Of a DNA stretch of 64,000 nucleotides, positions 1 to 8,711 are shown piece by piece (positions within the stretch are counted from its first letter, which is position 1; each line of letters opens with the position of its first letter). A model generated the notes under the pieces. The model saw only the letters and a program-made list of their open reading frames with translations. It was not told where the DNA came from and searched no databases. The position numbers and the translations under genes are program-made. The stretch comes from Dactylosporangium sucinum (GTDB lineage: Bacteria; Actinomycetota; Actinomycetes; Mycobacteriales; Micromonosporaceae), in NCBI RefSeq assembly GCF_014647515.1, contig NZ_BMPI01000003.1, positions 107,322 through 171,321 on the forward strand, in the 5' to 3' direction.

Positions 1-21
1 TCACCCGACCCGCTTGAGGGG

Positions 22-156
22 GCGGGTGGCGACCGGACGCCTGGTCGCCACCCGCGGGGGTGGGGTTGCGCTGCCGGCCGGCCCGTCGGCGTCGGGCCGG
101 CCGGGCCGTGCCCCGTCCGCTCCGCGCGGCCGTCGGCGTCGGCCGTGCGGAGCGGA
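22..156. terminator. Three stacked hairpins downstream of the GH71/99-like gene
   Basis: Three perfect or nearly perfect stem-loops lie in a row. The first has arms 22-34 and 43-55 (13 bp). The second has arms 74-84 and 94-104 (11 bp). The third has arms 116-131 and 141-156 (16 bp with one G-T pair). The second and third share the same 9-nt loop, GTCGGCGTC. They sit just beyond the stop codon of the leftward gene, so a tandem intrinsic terminator is the simplest reading. None has a clear U tract, as is usual in high-GC actinomycetes. Confidence 0.6.
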
Positions 157-173
157 GGACTCCGGACGAGCGG

Positions 174-2129
174 TCAGGCGTTGTACACGCGGAACTCGGA
201 GACCTGGCCCGCCGGCCAGCCGGTGTTCGCCGTGAAGTTCAGCCTGAGGTACCGGACGGTCGCCGTGCTGGCGAAGACGATCGTCGCGGTGTTGCCCGTC
301 GCCGGGTTGAACGTGTAGCCGGCCGAGCCCACGATCGTGGTGAACGAGCCGCCGTCGGTGCTGCCGGTGACCGACAGCGTCTGCGTGCGGGTGCCCCAGG
401 CCGACGACGGCGGCAGGGTGAGCACGATCCGCTTCGTGGCGACGGCGCTGCCGAGGTCGACCTGCAGCCACTGCGGGAACGCGTTGTTCGCGCTCTCCCA
501 GTAGGTGTCGGTGTTCCCGTCGGTGGCGTTGCCGCTGCCGTACACCTGGGTGTGGCTGCTCTCGGCGGTCGGCCGGCCGGCGGCCAGGTTGACGTTGCCG
601 TTCGGCGGCGCCGCGGTGGTGACGTTGACGATGTTGGACGGGCCGGAGCCGTTGCCCGCGGCGTCGAACGCGGCGACCGTGAACTGGTAGGCCGTCGAGG
701 CGGTCAGGCCGGTGACCGTGAAGGCGAGCATGGTGGTGGTGCCCACGACGGTACCGCCGCGGGACACCCGGTAGCCGGCGACGCCGACGTTGTCGGTCGA
801 CGCGTTCCAGGCGAGCGCCACGGTCGTGTCGGTGGTGCCGGTGACCCGCAGGTTGCCGGGCACGGACGGGGCGGTGGCGTCGGGGCCGGTCGGGAACGTC
901 GGGGTGAACCGGGTCGCGGTCAGCGTGACCTGCCCCTTGAGCATCCGCCCGCCGTCGTTGGTGAGCCGCAGGTAGTAGTCGGCGGAGCAGGGCGTGCCGT
1001 CCTCGTCGAGCGCCCGCATGCCCGAGTTCGTCGGCTGGAAGGCCGCGCTCTCGGCCGTCTTGGCGATCTGGTTGCCCTCGTTGAACTCGTCGAACATCGA
1101 GATGTAGACGCTCTGCACGCCGGCGCGGGTGTGGTTGTAGAACTGCCGCCACATGAGCTCGCCGTGGCGGCGGTGGCCGGCCGCGAGGTCGCCGGGGATG
1201 ATGCAGGGCTGGTAGTCGATGCCGCGCGGGTTGAGGTCGGCGAGGTCGGGCAGCACGCGGTTCTGGTAGAACCAGTCGGCGCCGTTGTTGTCGCTGATCC
1301 GCCCGACCATCCACGGCGAGATCATGTTGAACGCGTGGTAGACGTCGATGAAGCCGGGCCGCGAGTCGTCGGTGCCGAGCCGCCAGTGGGTGGGCACGCC
1401 GCCGATGACGTAGCAGCCCTGGTTCTTGAACCAGTTGATGACGTCGAGGCAGGCGGCCGGCTGGAACGGGCGGCCGTCGTCGTTGAAGCCGAAGCCCCAG
1501 ATGCACACGACCGGCTTGCCGTTCTGCCGCGCGTAGGCGGGGGAGGACGTGTACGCCGACATCTTGGTGGTCCAGTCGGTCTTGATCTCCGACTGCATGT
1601 TCAGCCACCAGGTGACGTCGTACATGATGTAGAACTTCCGCCCGTAGGCCTCGGCGGACTGCCGGACCTTGGCCGCCATCGCGTCCCGGGTCGGCCCTTC
1701 GCCGCCGAAGGGGTTGAAGCGCTGCAGCGCGGCCGTGTCCTGGCCGTTCTGCTGCATCCAGCGGAAGTGCGTGTCGACCGTCTGCTGGTCGTACGACGAG
1801 AACAGGTTCGCCGGCTGGCCGTTGCCGAGGTTGGCGAAGTTGGACCGGTAGCCGCGGGTGAAGTCGCGCATGTCCGGCCAGCAGGTGATCGAGCACGCGC
1901 CCGGTGCCGGGGACTGCGACCAGTTCGGGCTGTAGTGCCACCAGCCGTTGATCGGGGCGCCGTCGCCGATGCAGGCGAACCAGCCCTGGTAGCCGACGGT
2001 GACCTTGCCGACGACGTCGCCGGGCGGGCTGGCGGCCGCGGCCGGGGTGGCGCCGGCGGCGAGCGGCAGGCCGGTCGCGGCGGCGCCGGCCAGCGAGGTC
2101 GCGATGACGGAGCGGCGGGAAACTCCCAT
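174..2129 (-). CDS. Secreted GH71/99-like glycoside hydrolase with FN3 and CBM32 (F5/8 type C) domains
   Basis: This 651-residue protein starts with a twin-arginine-like signal (VSRRSVIAT) and an Ala-rich cleavage region near residue 32, so export is expected. Residues of about 35-410 resemble the GH71/GH99-like family often annotated as xylosidase/arabinosidase (GYQGWF and GWWHYSPNW near the start, FDEFNEGN later). A fibronectin type III module follows at about 415-505. A discoidin/CBM32-type carbohydrate-binding module closes the protein at about 512-651 (NLAAGRPTAESS, WLQVDLG, LRLNF). The start is fixed by GAGGAG five bases upstream; an in-frame extension to 2336 has no such site. The exact substrate cannot be read from the sequence; a plant or microbial glycan is inferred. 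Palindromes around 2350-2376 are likely operators. Confidence 0.85.
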   Translation of the reverse strand: MGVSRRSVIATSLAGAAATGLPLAAGATPAAAASPPGDVVGKVTVGYQGWFACIGDGAPINGWWHYSPNWSQSPAPGACSITCWPDMRDFTRGYRSNFANLGNGQPANLFSSYDQQTVDTHFRWMQQNGQDTAALQRFNPFGGEGPTRDAMAAKVRQSAEAYGRKFYIMYDVTWWLNMQSEIKTDWTTKMSAYTSSPAYARQNGKPVVCIWGFGFNDDGRPFQPAACLDVINWFKNQGCYVIGGVPTHWRLGTDDSRPGFIDVYHAFNMISPWMVGRISDNNGADWFYQNRVLPDLADLNPRGIDYQPCIIPGDLAAGHRRHGELMWRQFYNHTRAGVQSVYISMFDEFNEGNQIAKTAESAAFQPTNSGMRALDEDGTPCSADYYLRLTNDGGRMLKGQVTLTATRFTPTFPTGPDATAPSVPGNLRVTGTTDTTVALAWNASTDNVGVAGYRVSRGGTVVGTTTMLAFTVTGLTASTAYQFTVAAFDAAGNGSGPSNIVNVTTAAPPNGNVNLAAGRPTAESSHTQVYGSGNATDGNTDTYWESANNAFPQWLQVDLGSAVATKRIVLTLPPSSAWGTRTQTLSVTGSTDGGSFTTIVGSAGYTFNPATGNTATIVFASTATVRYLRLNFTANTGWPAGQVSEFRVYNA

Positions 2130-2316
2130 GTGGACTCCTCGGGTGGACCGGGCCCGGGAGCGCACGGCGGGGCGGACCCGGTGGCGGCCGGGTCGTCGGC
2201 GTCGGCGCTCTTCAGGTCGGTTGACGTGGGGACGGCGGGCTGGGCGGGCCCGCCGGACCGGCACTGAGCAGCCCACGCGAGGCGCGCGGTTGGCGGTGCT
2301 GACCATGTCGGCTTCT

Positions 2317-2380
2317 GCGGCAAAGCTTGCCAGCAAGCCGCATCACAACGCAAGACTTCGATGTAAGTCTTGCAAGTTCT
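2317..2380. promoter_or_regulatory. CTTGC/GCAAG palindrome cluster upstream of the GH71/99-like gene
   Basis: A locally AT-richer stretch holds an 8-bp inverted repeat, CAAGACTT at 2351-2358 and AAGTCTTG at 2365-2372. It also holds the perfect palindrome CTTGCAAG at 2369-2376 and a further GCTTG/CAAGC pair about 40 bp nearer the gene. CTTGCAG-type repeats are known operators of the LacI-family regulator MalR/Reg1 at Streptomyces amylase genes; a LacI-family site here is an inference. Part of the cluster lies inside the last codons of the GH16 gene. Confidence 0.5.
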
Positions 2381-3104
2381 TACCGCTGATGTAGTCGATC
2401 ACGAACCATGGGTCGACGTAGGCGTCGTCCGGCTTGGCCGGGAAATCGAAGACCGCGAGCATCATCTGCATCGGATAGGTCGGCGGCCCGGCGCATGAGC
2501 GCACCGTGACGCCGTCGACGGAGAAGGTGACCGCCGCGGGCGTCCAGTCCACCGCGTACGTGTGGAACTCGCCGACGTCGATGTCCAGCCGCGGCGCGGC
2601 GAAGTCCTCGGTGACGGCCGGGTCGCGGAACGCGTGCAGGCCCATGCCGACGGCTTGCGCGGCGTCGCCGAACACCTCCATCACGCAGATCTCGGCGCAC
2701 CGCTCCGGCTCGTCCTCCAGCCCGACCAGCCACCAGGCGGCCATCGTGCGCGCGCTGAGCACCGCGCGGGCCCGCAGCTCGAGGTGCCCGCCGGCCGGGG
2801 TCCACCCGCGGAACGCGGGCTGCGCCTCGCGGACCACCGCCCCGTCCCGCCAGGGCTGCTGGCCGCGCGTGCCGCCGACCGGGCCGGACCAGTTGCCGGA
2901 CTGGATGCCGGACACCCGCAGCGGCGGCTCGTGCTCGCCGGGCAGCCACAGCCCCTGGGCCGGCGGGATCGTCAGCCACAGGCAGGAGTCCCGGACCTCG
3001 TAGGTGGCCCGGGTCGCGGCCCGCGAGCTCCACGCCGGCAGGTAGTGCGGCAGCCAGGCGGCGGGATCGAGCCCGGAACCGTCGAAATGATCCTCGAAAT
3101 CCAT
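2343..3104 (-). CDS. GH16-family glycoside hydrolase-like protein without signal peptide
   Basis: The 253-residue protein has the beta-jelly-roll signature of GH16 (laminarinase/kappa-carrageenase clan). The catalytic stretch near residue 138 reads EICVME. The two glutamates expected to act as nucleophile and acid/base are kept, but the usual central Asp of the E-x-D-x-x-E motif is Cys. No signal peptide is visible (it begins MDFEDHFDG), so it may be cytoplasmic. The last dozen residues after DYISG look like read-through into the operator region of the next gene. The start codon is 14 bp from the divergent membrane-protein gene; a TAGATT box just upstream suggests a leaderless transcript. Whether it is an active hydrolase is uncertain. 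Confidence 0.75.
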   Translation of the reverse strand: MDFEDHFDGSGLDPAAWLPHYLPAWSSRAATRATYEVRDSCLWLTIPPAQGLWLPGEHEPPLRVSGIQSGNWSGPVGGTRGQQPWRDGAVVREAQPAFRGWTPAGGHLELRARAVLSARTMAAWWLVGLEDEPERCAEICVMEVFGDAAQAVGMGLHAFRDPAVTEDFAAPRLDIDVGEFHTYAVDWTPAAVTFSVDGVTVRSCAGPPTYPMQMMLAVFDFPAKPDDAYVDPWFVIDYISGKNLQDLHRSLAL

Positions 3105-3118
3105 GGCACCATCAATCT

Positions 3119-3649
3119 ATGCGGCTCGCGGTGCACGCGCTCGTCGGAATGCCCATGGTCGTGTTCGGCGCCCTGCTGCAGCTCGGGCAGTCCGTCCCGC
3201 ACCTGCGCGCCTTCGGTGCCGCGCTGATCGTCGCCGGCTCGATCCTGGCCTGGTTCGGGGTGAGTGGGAAGGGTGTCGGCGCCATCGGCTGGTCCGCGGT
3301 CGGCGGGCTCGCCGCCGCCGGGCTCGCGGCCAGCCTGTTCTTCGTGCGCGAGGACATCGGCTGCATGTTCTGCTACCACCGCGGCCAGGGCTACCCGTGG
3401 GGGTTCGTGCACACCGGCTTCACCCACGACGACATGCCGACCGTGGAGCGGGCCCACGAGCTGATGGCCGAGCGGCCGGGCATCGCGTCGCGGTCGTTCG
3501 ACGCCTTCGGGGCGGCGCTCGACGCGGTCTTCTGGGCCTCGGTCGCCCTGCCCCTGGTCACGGTCGTCGCCCGGGTGCGGGCCGCCTTCCGCCACTCGTC
3601 CGAGGTCATGGCGAAAGCGCCGACAGGTAGCGGTACAACACCTTCTTGA
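3119..3649 (+). CDS. Four-helix membrane protein of unknown function
   Basis: The 176-residue product has four hydrophobic segments (roughly residues 5-23, 30-49, 56-76 and 137-158). An unusual cysteine-containing stretch, CMFCYHRGQGYPW, lies between helices 3 and 4. I do not recognise the family. Alternative in-frame ATG starts lie at residues 11 and 13. The gene is divergent from GH16 by 14 bp, and its 3' end overlaps the tetR remnant on the opposite strand by 44 bp. The overlapping Ser/Thr-rich tail may therefore be an extension gained by loss of an earlier stop. Confidence 0.55.
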   Translation: MRLAVHALVGMPMVVFGALLQLGQSVPHLRAFGAALIVAGSILAWFGVSGKGVGAIGWSAVGGLAAAGLAASLFFVREDIGCMFCYHRGQGYPWGFVHTGFTHDDMPTVERAHELMAERPGIASRSFDAFGAALDAVFWASVALPLVTVVARVRAAFRHSSEVMAKAPTGSGTTPS

Positions 3650-4105
3650 GCTCGGCGATCACCGCCGGCCGCTCGTCCGGCGCCGCCGCCAGCGCCATCG
3701 GCAGCATGGCCTGGAAGATCTGGATCGCGACCCGGGCCGTGCGGGTGCGCTCCTGCGCGGTCAGGCCCGGCGCCTTCGCGGCGATCACCGACTCGACCCG
3801 GCCGAGCAGGGCGGCCTGGATCGGCTCGGCCGCGGCGGCCAGTCCGGGCGGCATGTCGGGGCGGGCGAACAGCGCCTTGAACCCCGGGTTGGCCACGTTG
3901 AACGCGAGGATCGGCTCGACCGTGCGGTCGACCACCTCGGGCCAGTCCAATGTGGACACCGGGGTGCCCAGCAGCGCCGCCTCGTGCGCCTCACGCATCT
4001 GGGTCACGAACCGCCCGGCCAGCGCGGCGGCGATCGCCTCCTTGTTGGCGAAGAACTGGTACAGCGAGCCGGGGGAGACGCCCGCCTCGGCGGCGATCGC
4101 GATCC
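3606..4105 (-). pseudogene. TetR-family regulator remnant, N-terminus deleted
   Basis: Reading leftward, the conserved TetR helix-turn-helix part (IAAEAGVSPGSLYQFFANKE) and the full ligand-binding C-terminal half are intact and end normally. Upstream of the helix-turn-helix, the roughly 30 residues that should begin the protein are gone. The sequence instead runs straight into the antisense of an MMPL transporter that has itself lost its N-terminus. No start codon or promoter remains in a sensible place. An ORF is open up to 4676 but the extra part is antisense MMPL. The best explanation is one deletion that removed the shared promoter and both 5' ends of a divergent tetR/mmpL pair. Confidence 0.8.
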
Positions 4106-5861
4106 TGGCCCGGCAGGCGCTCGCCGACCACTTCGGCACCGGCAGCCCCAACGTCGCGCTGCTGGTCACGGCCCGCGACGGTGACGTCGACGCGATCGCC
4201 GCGGCCGGCACCCGGCTCACCGGGGAGCTGCGCGCGTTCGCGGGCGTCGGCGACGCCTGGTCGTACTGGACCCGCGGCAACCCCGAGACCCTGCGCAGCG
4301 CCGACCGCCGGCAGGCGCTCGTGCTGGCCTGGCTGCCCGGCAGCGCCGACGAGGTGCGCCGCGGCGTGCTGCCCGCGCTGACCCCGGCGTTCACCCGCGA
4401 GGACGCCGAGCTCACCGTCGTCGTCGGCGGCGGCGACGAGGTGTTCCGGCAGGTGATGCAGCAGGCCCGCCAGGACTTCCTCCGCGCCGAGCTGGTCATC
4501 CTCCCGCTCGTGGTGCTCATGCTGTGGTGGGTGTACCGCCGCGTCGCCGCCGCCCTGGTCACCCTCGGCATCGGCCTGTTCGCGGTCGCCGGCTCCCTCG
4601 CCCTCCTGCGCCTGGTCGTCGCGGCCGGCGTCGACGTCTCCACGTTCGCGTCGAACATCGCGCTGGCGATGGGCATCGGCCTCGGCGTCGACTACGGGCT
4701 CTTCATGATCTTCCGCTTCCGCGAGGAGCTGCCGCACGGCCCCGGCGCCGTCGGCCGGACGGTCCGCACCGCCGGGCGCACCGTGGTCTTCAGCGGGGCC
4801 ACCGTCGCCGCGTCCGTGGCCGTGCTGTTCGCGTTCCCGTTCCCGTTCCTCAGCTCCTTCGCGTGGGCCGGCCTCGCCGTCGTGCTCGCCGCCGTCGCCG
4901 TCGTGCTCGCCGCCGTCGCCGGCGCGGTCGTCGTGCTGCCGGCCGCCCTGGCGCTGCTCGGCCGGCGGGTCGACGCGGCCCCGCGGGCCGAGCGCTTCTG
5001 GGGCCGGGTCGCCGCGCGGGTGGTGCGCCGCCCGCTGCGCTACGGCGGCGTGGCCCTGGCGCTGCTCCTGCTGCTCGGCGCGCCGGTGCTGGGCATCCGG
5101 TTCGGCCTGCCCGACGACCGCGTGCTGCCCTCGTCTGCGCCGGTGCGCCAGCTGTACGACCAGATCCGCGCGGGGTTCGCCCAGGAGGAGGCCGACGCCG
5201 TGGGCTGACCGACTACCGCGACGGCGTCACGCGGCGCCTGCCGCTCGTCGCCGGCCTCATCGTCGCCGTCACGTTCGCGGTGCTGTTCCTCATGACCGGC
5301 AGCGTGGTCGCGCCGCTGAAGGCCGCCGTGCTCAACGCGTTGAGCCTGTCGGTCATGTTCGGCGCGCTCGTGTTCGTGTTCCAGCAGGGCAACCTCAGCG
5401 GCCTGCTGGGCTTCACGCCGACCGGGTCGATCGAGCCCAGCGTGCCGATCCTGATGTTCTGCATCGCCTACGGCCTCTCCATGGACTACGAGGTGTTCCT
5501 CCTGGCCCGGATCAAGGAGTCGTACGACCGCACGCGCGACCCGGTCGGCTCGGTGCCGGCCGGCATCGCGCGCAGCGCGCCGCTCGTCACCGCCGCGGCG
5601 GCCGTCATGGCGGTGTCCTTCGCGGCGTACGCGACCGGCCGCGTGGTCTTCCTCCAGCAGCTCGGCATCGGCATGGCCCTCGCGGTGCTCGTCGACGCGA
5701 CCCTGATCCGCGGCCTGCTCGCCCCGGCCCTGATGCGCCCGGCCGGCCACGCCAACTGGTGGGCCCCGGCCCCGCTGCGCCGCCTGCACCGCCGCATCGG
5801 CCTCACCGAGAGCGACGGGGCGGCGCGGCCGGCGCTCGTCGGCCAGAATGCCGGATCATGA
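4100..5861 (+). pseudogene. MMPL-family transporter remnant with 5' deletion and internal deletion/frameshift
   Basis: The first piece (about 4100-5207) encodes a periplasmic stretch, transmembrane helices 2-6 with GIGLGVDYGLFMIFR, and the start of the second half, ending at QEEADAV. It then hits a stop at 5206-5208. The second piece is in another frame and resumes at DYRDGVTRRLPL, running through the last helices (SMDYEVFLLARIKE) to 5861. In intact MMPL proteins (RND superfamily, about 700 residues) these parts are separated by a periplasmic domain of roughly 130 residues, which is missing. The first membrane helix and start codon are also missing at the junction with the tetR remnant. No functional pump is expected. 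Confidence 0.82.
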
Positions 5862-6445
5862 CTCCGATCACCGCGATCGACCTGACCGGCTTCGAGCAGG
5901 TCGACGAGCTCGCCTGGCGGGACGAGCACGGCACCGTCCTGACGCTGCACTTCTTCGACCTGCGCCCGGACCTGCCGGCGCCGCTGCACGACCTGCCCGC
6001 GTTGCAGGCCGGTCTCGCCCGGAACACGGCGGCGCAGGGCGCCGGGCTCATCGAGGCGGTCGGCGAGCCGGTCGACGGCACCCCGGCCGTGCGGCAGCTC
6101 GTCAAGATCCCGCACTGGCAGGGCCACGGGCTGGTGTTCCTCGGCTCGTACATCCTTCCCAAGGCCACCTGCAGCGTGATGTTCAAGCTGCAGGCGGCCG
6201 AGCTGGGCACGACCGGGTTCCGGGAAGCGTTGATCATGGGCCAGCTCGGGCCGGAGCACGCCTTCCTGCGCTCGCCGTACGCACCCGAGCTGACCGGCGG
6301 GCTGCCGTTCCTCCAGGCCGACGACGAGCGGTACGACGCGATGTTCCCCGAGCATCCGCTCACCCTGGTCCGCGGGCTGCTACGCCGGCTGCTGCCGAGC
6401 GTCCGGCTCGACGAGGACTTCAAGGCGCTGCCGGCGTTCGAGTAG
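5858..6445 (+). CDS. Conserved hypothetical protein
   Basis: The 195-residue product begins MTPITAIDL, and its start codon overlaps the stop of the mmpL remnant (ATGA). It is soluble, with no signal peptide, and contains HFFDLRPDLPAP and LVKIPHWQGHG. I do not recognise a named domain. Similar proteins are widespread in actinomycetes, to my recollection. The 3' end overlaps the convergent MFS gene by 66 bp. Codon use and third-position GC look normal for the window, so it is probably expressed. No function is proposed. Confidence 0.65.
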   Translation: MTPITAIDLTGFEQVDELAWRDEHGTVLTLHFFDLRPDLPAPLHDLPALQAGLARNTAAQGAGLIEAVGEPVDGTPAVRQLVKIPHWQGHGLVFLGSYILPKATCSVMFKLQAAELGTTGFREALIMGQLGPEHAFLRSPYAPELTGGLPFLQADDERYDAMFPEHPLTLVRGLLRRLLPSVRLDEDFKALPAFE

Positions 6446-7699
6446 CAGCCCGCCGGCGGCGCCGCCGAGGGCGAGCGCCGCCATCAGGCCGCACACCGGC
6501 GCGGCGCCGCCCGCGAACGCGGCGCCTGCCGCGGCGACGCCGAACGCGCCGCCGAGCTGGCGGAGCGTGCTGAACGTGCCCGACGCCTTGGCCATCTCCG
6601 GCGGCGCGACCCGGCTCACCACGGCCCGGGTCGCCGCCGGGACGGCGAGCGTGATGCCGAGGCCCATCAGCGCGGGCGCCGCGACCGGGAACGTCGGCGC
6701 GGCCGCCAGCCAGCCGAGGGCGGCCGCGAGGACCATGCCGCCGGCGGCGATGAGCGAGCGCTCGCCGAAGCGGTCCGCCCAGGCGCCGGCCCGCGGGGCG
6801 AGCAGCAGCGGCGCCACGCCGATCGGCAGGAGACGCAGTCCCGCCGAGAGTGGGCTCTGGCCGTACGACTCCTGCCACATCTGGGCCAGGAAGAAGATGG
6901 CACCCGTGAGCGCCGCGTTGACGAAGAAGATCGCGACGTTGCCCGCCGCGAACGGGCGGGAGCGGAACAGCCGCAGCGGCAGCATCGGCGCCGCCGCCCG
7001 CCGCTCCCACAGCACGAACGCCACCGCGCCGGCGAGCCCGGCCGCGGCCGCGATCGGTTCGCCGCGCACGAGCGACCAGGTGAGCCCGAACGCCGCGACG
7101 GCCGCGAGGACCAGGCCGGGCAGGTCGATCCTGGCCGGTGCGCCGCGGTGCTCGGCGGTGCGGGTCAGGACGAGGGGGATCGCGGCCAGCCCGACCGGCA
7201 GGTTCAGCCAGAAGATCCACTCCCAGGCCAGCCCCTGGGCGACCGCGCCGCCGACGACCGGTCCGACGACCGCGGCCAGGCCGGTCACCCCGCCGTACAC
7301 CCCGGTCGCCCAGCCGCGCCGCTCCGGCGGGAACGCGGCGTTGAGCGTGGCCAGGGCGAGCGGCATGATCACCGCGGCGCCGGCGCCCTGGACGGCCCGG
7401 GCCGCGATGAGGGCGCCGGCCGACGGCGCCAGTGCGCACGCCGCCGACGCGGCCGTGAACAGGCCGAGGCCGGCCGCGAACATCCGGCGCCGGCCGAACC
7501 GGTCGCCCAGTGCCGCGCCGGTCAGCAGCAGGACGGCGAAACTGAGCGTGTAGGCGTTGACGGTCCACTCGAGCTCGGCGAGCGAGGCGCCGAGGTCGCG
7601 GCGGATACTGCTGAGCGCGGTGGCCACGACGAGCATGTCGAGCACGACCATGAATGACGCGGCTGAGCTGAGCCCGAGGGCCCATCGCTGTGTTCTCAT
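6380..7699 (-). CDS. MFS drug-efflux transporter, DHA2 (14-helix) type
   Basis: The 439-residue membrane protein has 12-14 hydrophobic helices. The N-terminal layout of drug:H+ antiporter family 2 is present: VVLDMLVVATALSSI in helix 1, WTVNAYTLSFAVLLL, motif A as GDRFGRRRM, and GPVVGG in helix 5. It should export a toxic compound from the cytoplasm using the proton gradient; the substrate is unknown. I chose the ATG at 7699, matching the normal family start. A longer reading to 7750 would run into the sigma gene. It is divergent from the ECF sigma factor gene, with 49 bp between start codons, so the two probably share a control region. Confidence 0.85.
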   Translation of the reverse strand: MRTQRWALGLSSAASFMVVLDMLVVATALSSIRRDLGASLAELEWTVNAYTLSFAVLLLTGAALGDRFGRRRMFAAGLGLFTAASAACALAPSAGALIAARAVQGAGAAVIMPLALATLNAAFPPERRGWATGVYGGVTGLAAVVGPVVGGAVAQGLAWEWIFWLNLPVGLAAIPLVLTRTAEHRGAPARIDLPGLVLAAVAAFGLTWSLVRGEPIAAAAGLAGAVAFVLWERRAAAPMLPLRLFRSRPFAAGNVAIFFVNAALTGAIFFLAQMWQESYGQSPLSAGLRLLPIGVAPLLLAPRAGAWADRFGERSLIAAGGMVLAAALGWLAAAPTFPVAAPALMGLGITLAVPAATRAVVSRVAPPEMAKASGTFSTLRQLGGAFGVAAAGAAFAGGAAPVCGLMAALALGGAAGGLLLERRQRLEVLVEPDARQQPA

Positions 7700-7748
7700 G
7701 CCCGTGCAGACACCGCCGCGACGGTTTTCCGGTCGCCGCGGTGTCAGC

Positions 7749-8711
7749 ATGGTGGTGATGAACGCTGAGCTGGTGGCCCGGGCGCGGGCGGGGGACGGGG
7801 CCGCGTTCGGTGCGCTCGTCGAGCCGTACCGCCGGGAGCTGTACGTACACTGCTACCGCATGCTGGGATCGGTCCAGGACGCCGAGGACGTGCTCCAGGA
7901 GACGCTCACCGCGGCGTGGCGCGGCCTCGACGGCTTCGCCGGACGGTCGTCGGTGCGCACGTGGCTGTACCGCATCGCGACCAACCGCTGCCTCAACTCG
8001 GTGCGCGACGCGTCGCGCCGGCCGGTGTCGGTGTTCCCGCCGGACGTCGTGCCGCCGACGCCGACCCGCATGGCCGAGCCGCTGTGGGTGCAGCCGGTCC
8101 CCGACGCGCTGCTGCCCGAGGCGCTCGCCGAGTCGCGGGAGGCCGTCTCGCTCGCGTTCATCACCGCGGTACAACTGATGCCTGCGCGCCAGCGGGCGGT
8201 GCTCGTGCTGCGCGACGTGCTCGGGTTCCGCGCGGCCGAGGTCGCCGACCTGCTCGACACCACCGAGGACGCGGTGAACGCCGCCCTGCGCCGCGCCCGG
8301 TCGGTGCTGCCCGCCCCGCCCGCCGAGCGCCCCGGCACCGCCCGCGAGCAGGCCGCCGCGGGCCGGTTCGCCGAGGCGATCGAGAGCGGCGACGTCGACG
8401 CGGTGGTGTCGCTGCTCACCGACGACGCCTGGCTCACGATGCCGCCGGCGCCGCACCAGTACCAGGGCCGGGCGGCGATCGCCGACTTCCTCCGCCGCGT
8501 GGGCTTCCGCAACGGCCGCCGCTACCGGCTGGTCCCGGTGGGCGCGAACGGCCAGCCGGCCTTCGGCGCCTACATCCGCGAGGGCGACGACCCGGCCTGG
8601 CACGCCCACGGCCTGCTCGTGGTGACGGTGGCGGGCGACGCGGTGAGCGCCTTCACCCGCTTCATGGACAACGCGGTCCTGCCCTGGTTCGACCTGCCCG
8701 CACGTCTCTAG
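7749..8711 (+). CDS. ECF sigma factor with C-terminal SnoaL-like domain
   Basis: The 320-residue protein has sigma region 2 (DAEDVLQETLTAAWRGL, residues about 15-75), region 4 (PARQRAVLVLRDVLGF, TTEDAVNAALRRAR, about 135-190) and a SnoaL/NTF2-like C-terminal extension (about 200-320). This is the layout of the sigma-70 subfamily-5 group. In that group the C-terminal domain, rather than a separate anti-sigma factor, is thought to control activity. The DGGGR motif typical of ECF41 is not seen. Another in-frame ATG lies three codons downstream. The divergent MFS gene is the obvious candidate target. Confidence 0.85.
   Translation: MVVMNAELVARARAGDGAAFGALVEPYRRELYVHCYRMLGSVQDAEDVLQETLTAAWRGLDGFAGRSSVRTWLYRIATNRCLNSVRDASRRPVSVFPPDVVPPTPTRMAEPLWVQPVPDALLPEALAESREAVSLAFITAVQLMPARQRAVLVLRDVLGFRAAEVADLLDTTEDAVNAALRRARSVLPAPPAERPGTAREQAAAGRFAEAIESGDVDAVVSLLTDDAWLTMPPAPHQYQGRAAIADFLRRVGFRNGRRYRLVPVGANGQPAFGAYIREGDDPAWHAHGLLVVTVAGDAVSAFTRFMDNAVLPWFDLPARL

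Noticed and set aside
1..1941. Long leftward open frame of 646 codons overlapping the GH71/99-like gene
   Set aside because: Low-complexity Arg/Pro-rich product with no domain; it is the shifted shadow of the real hydrolase gene.
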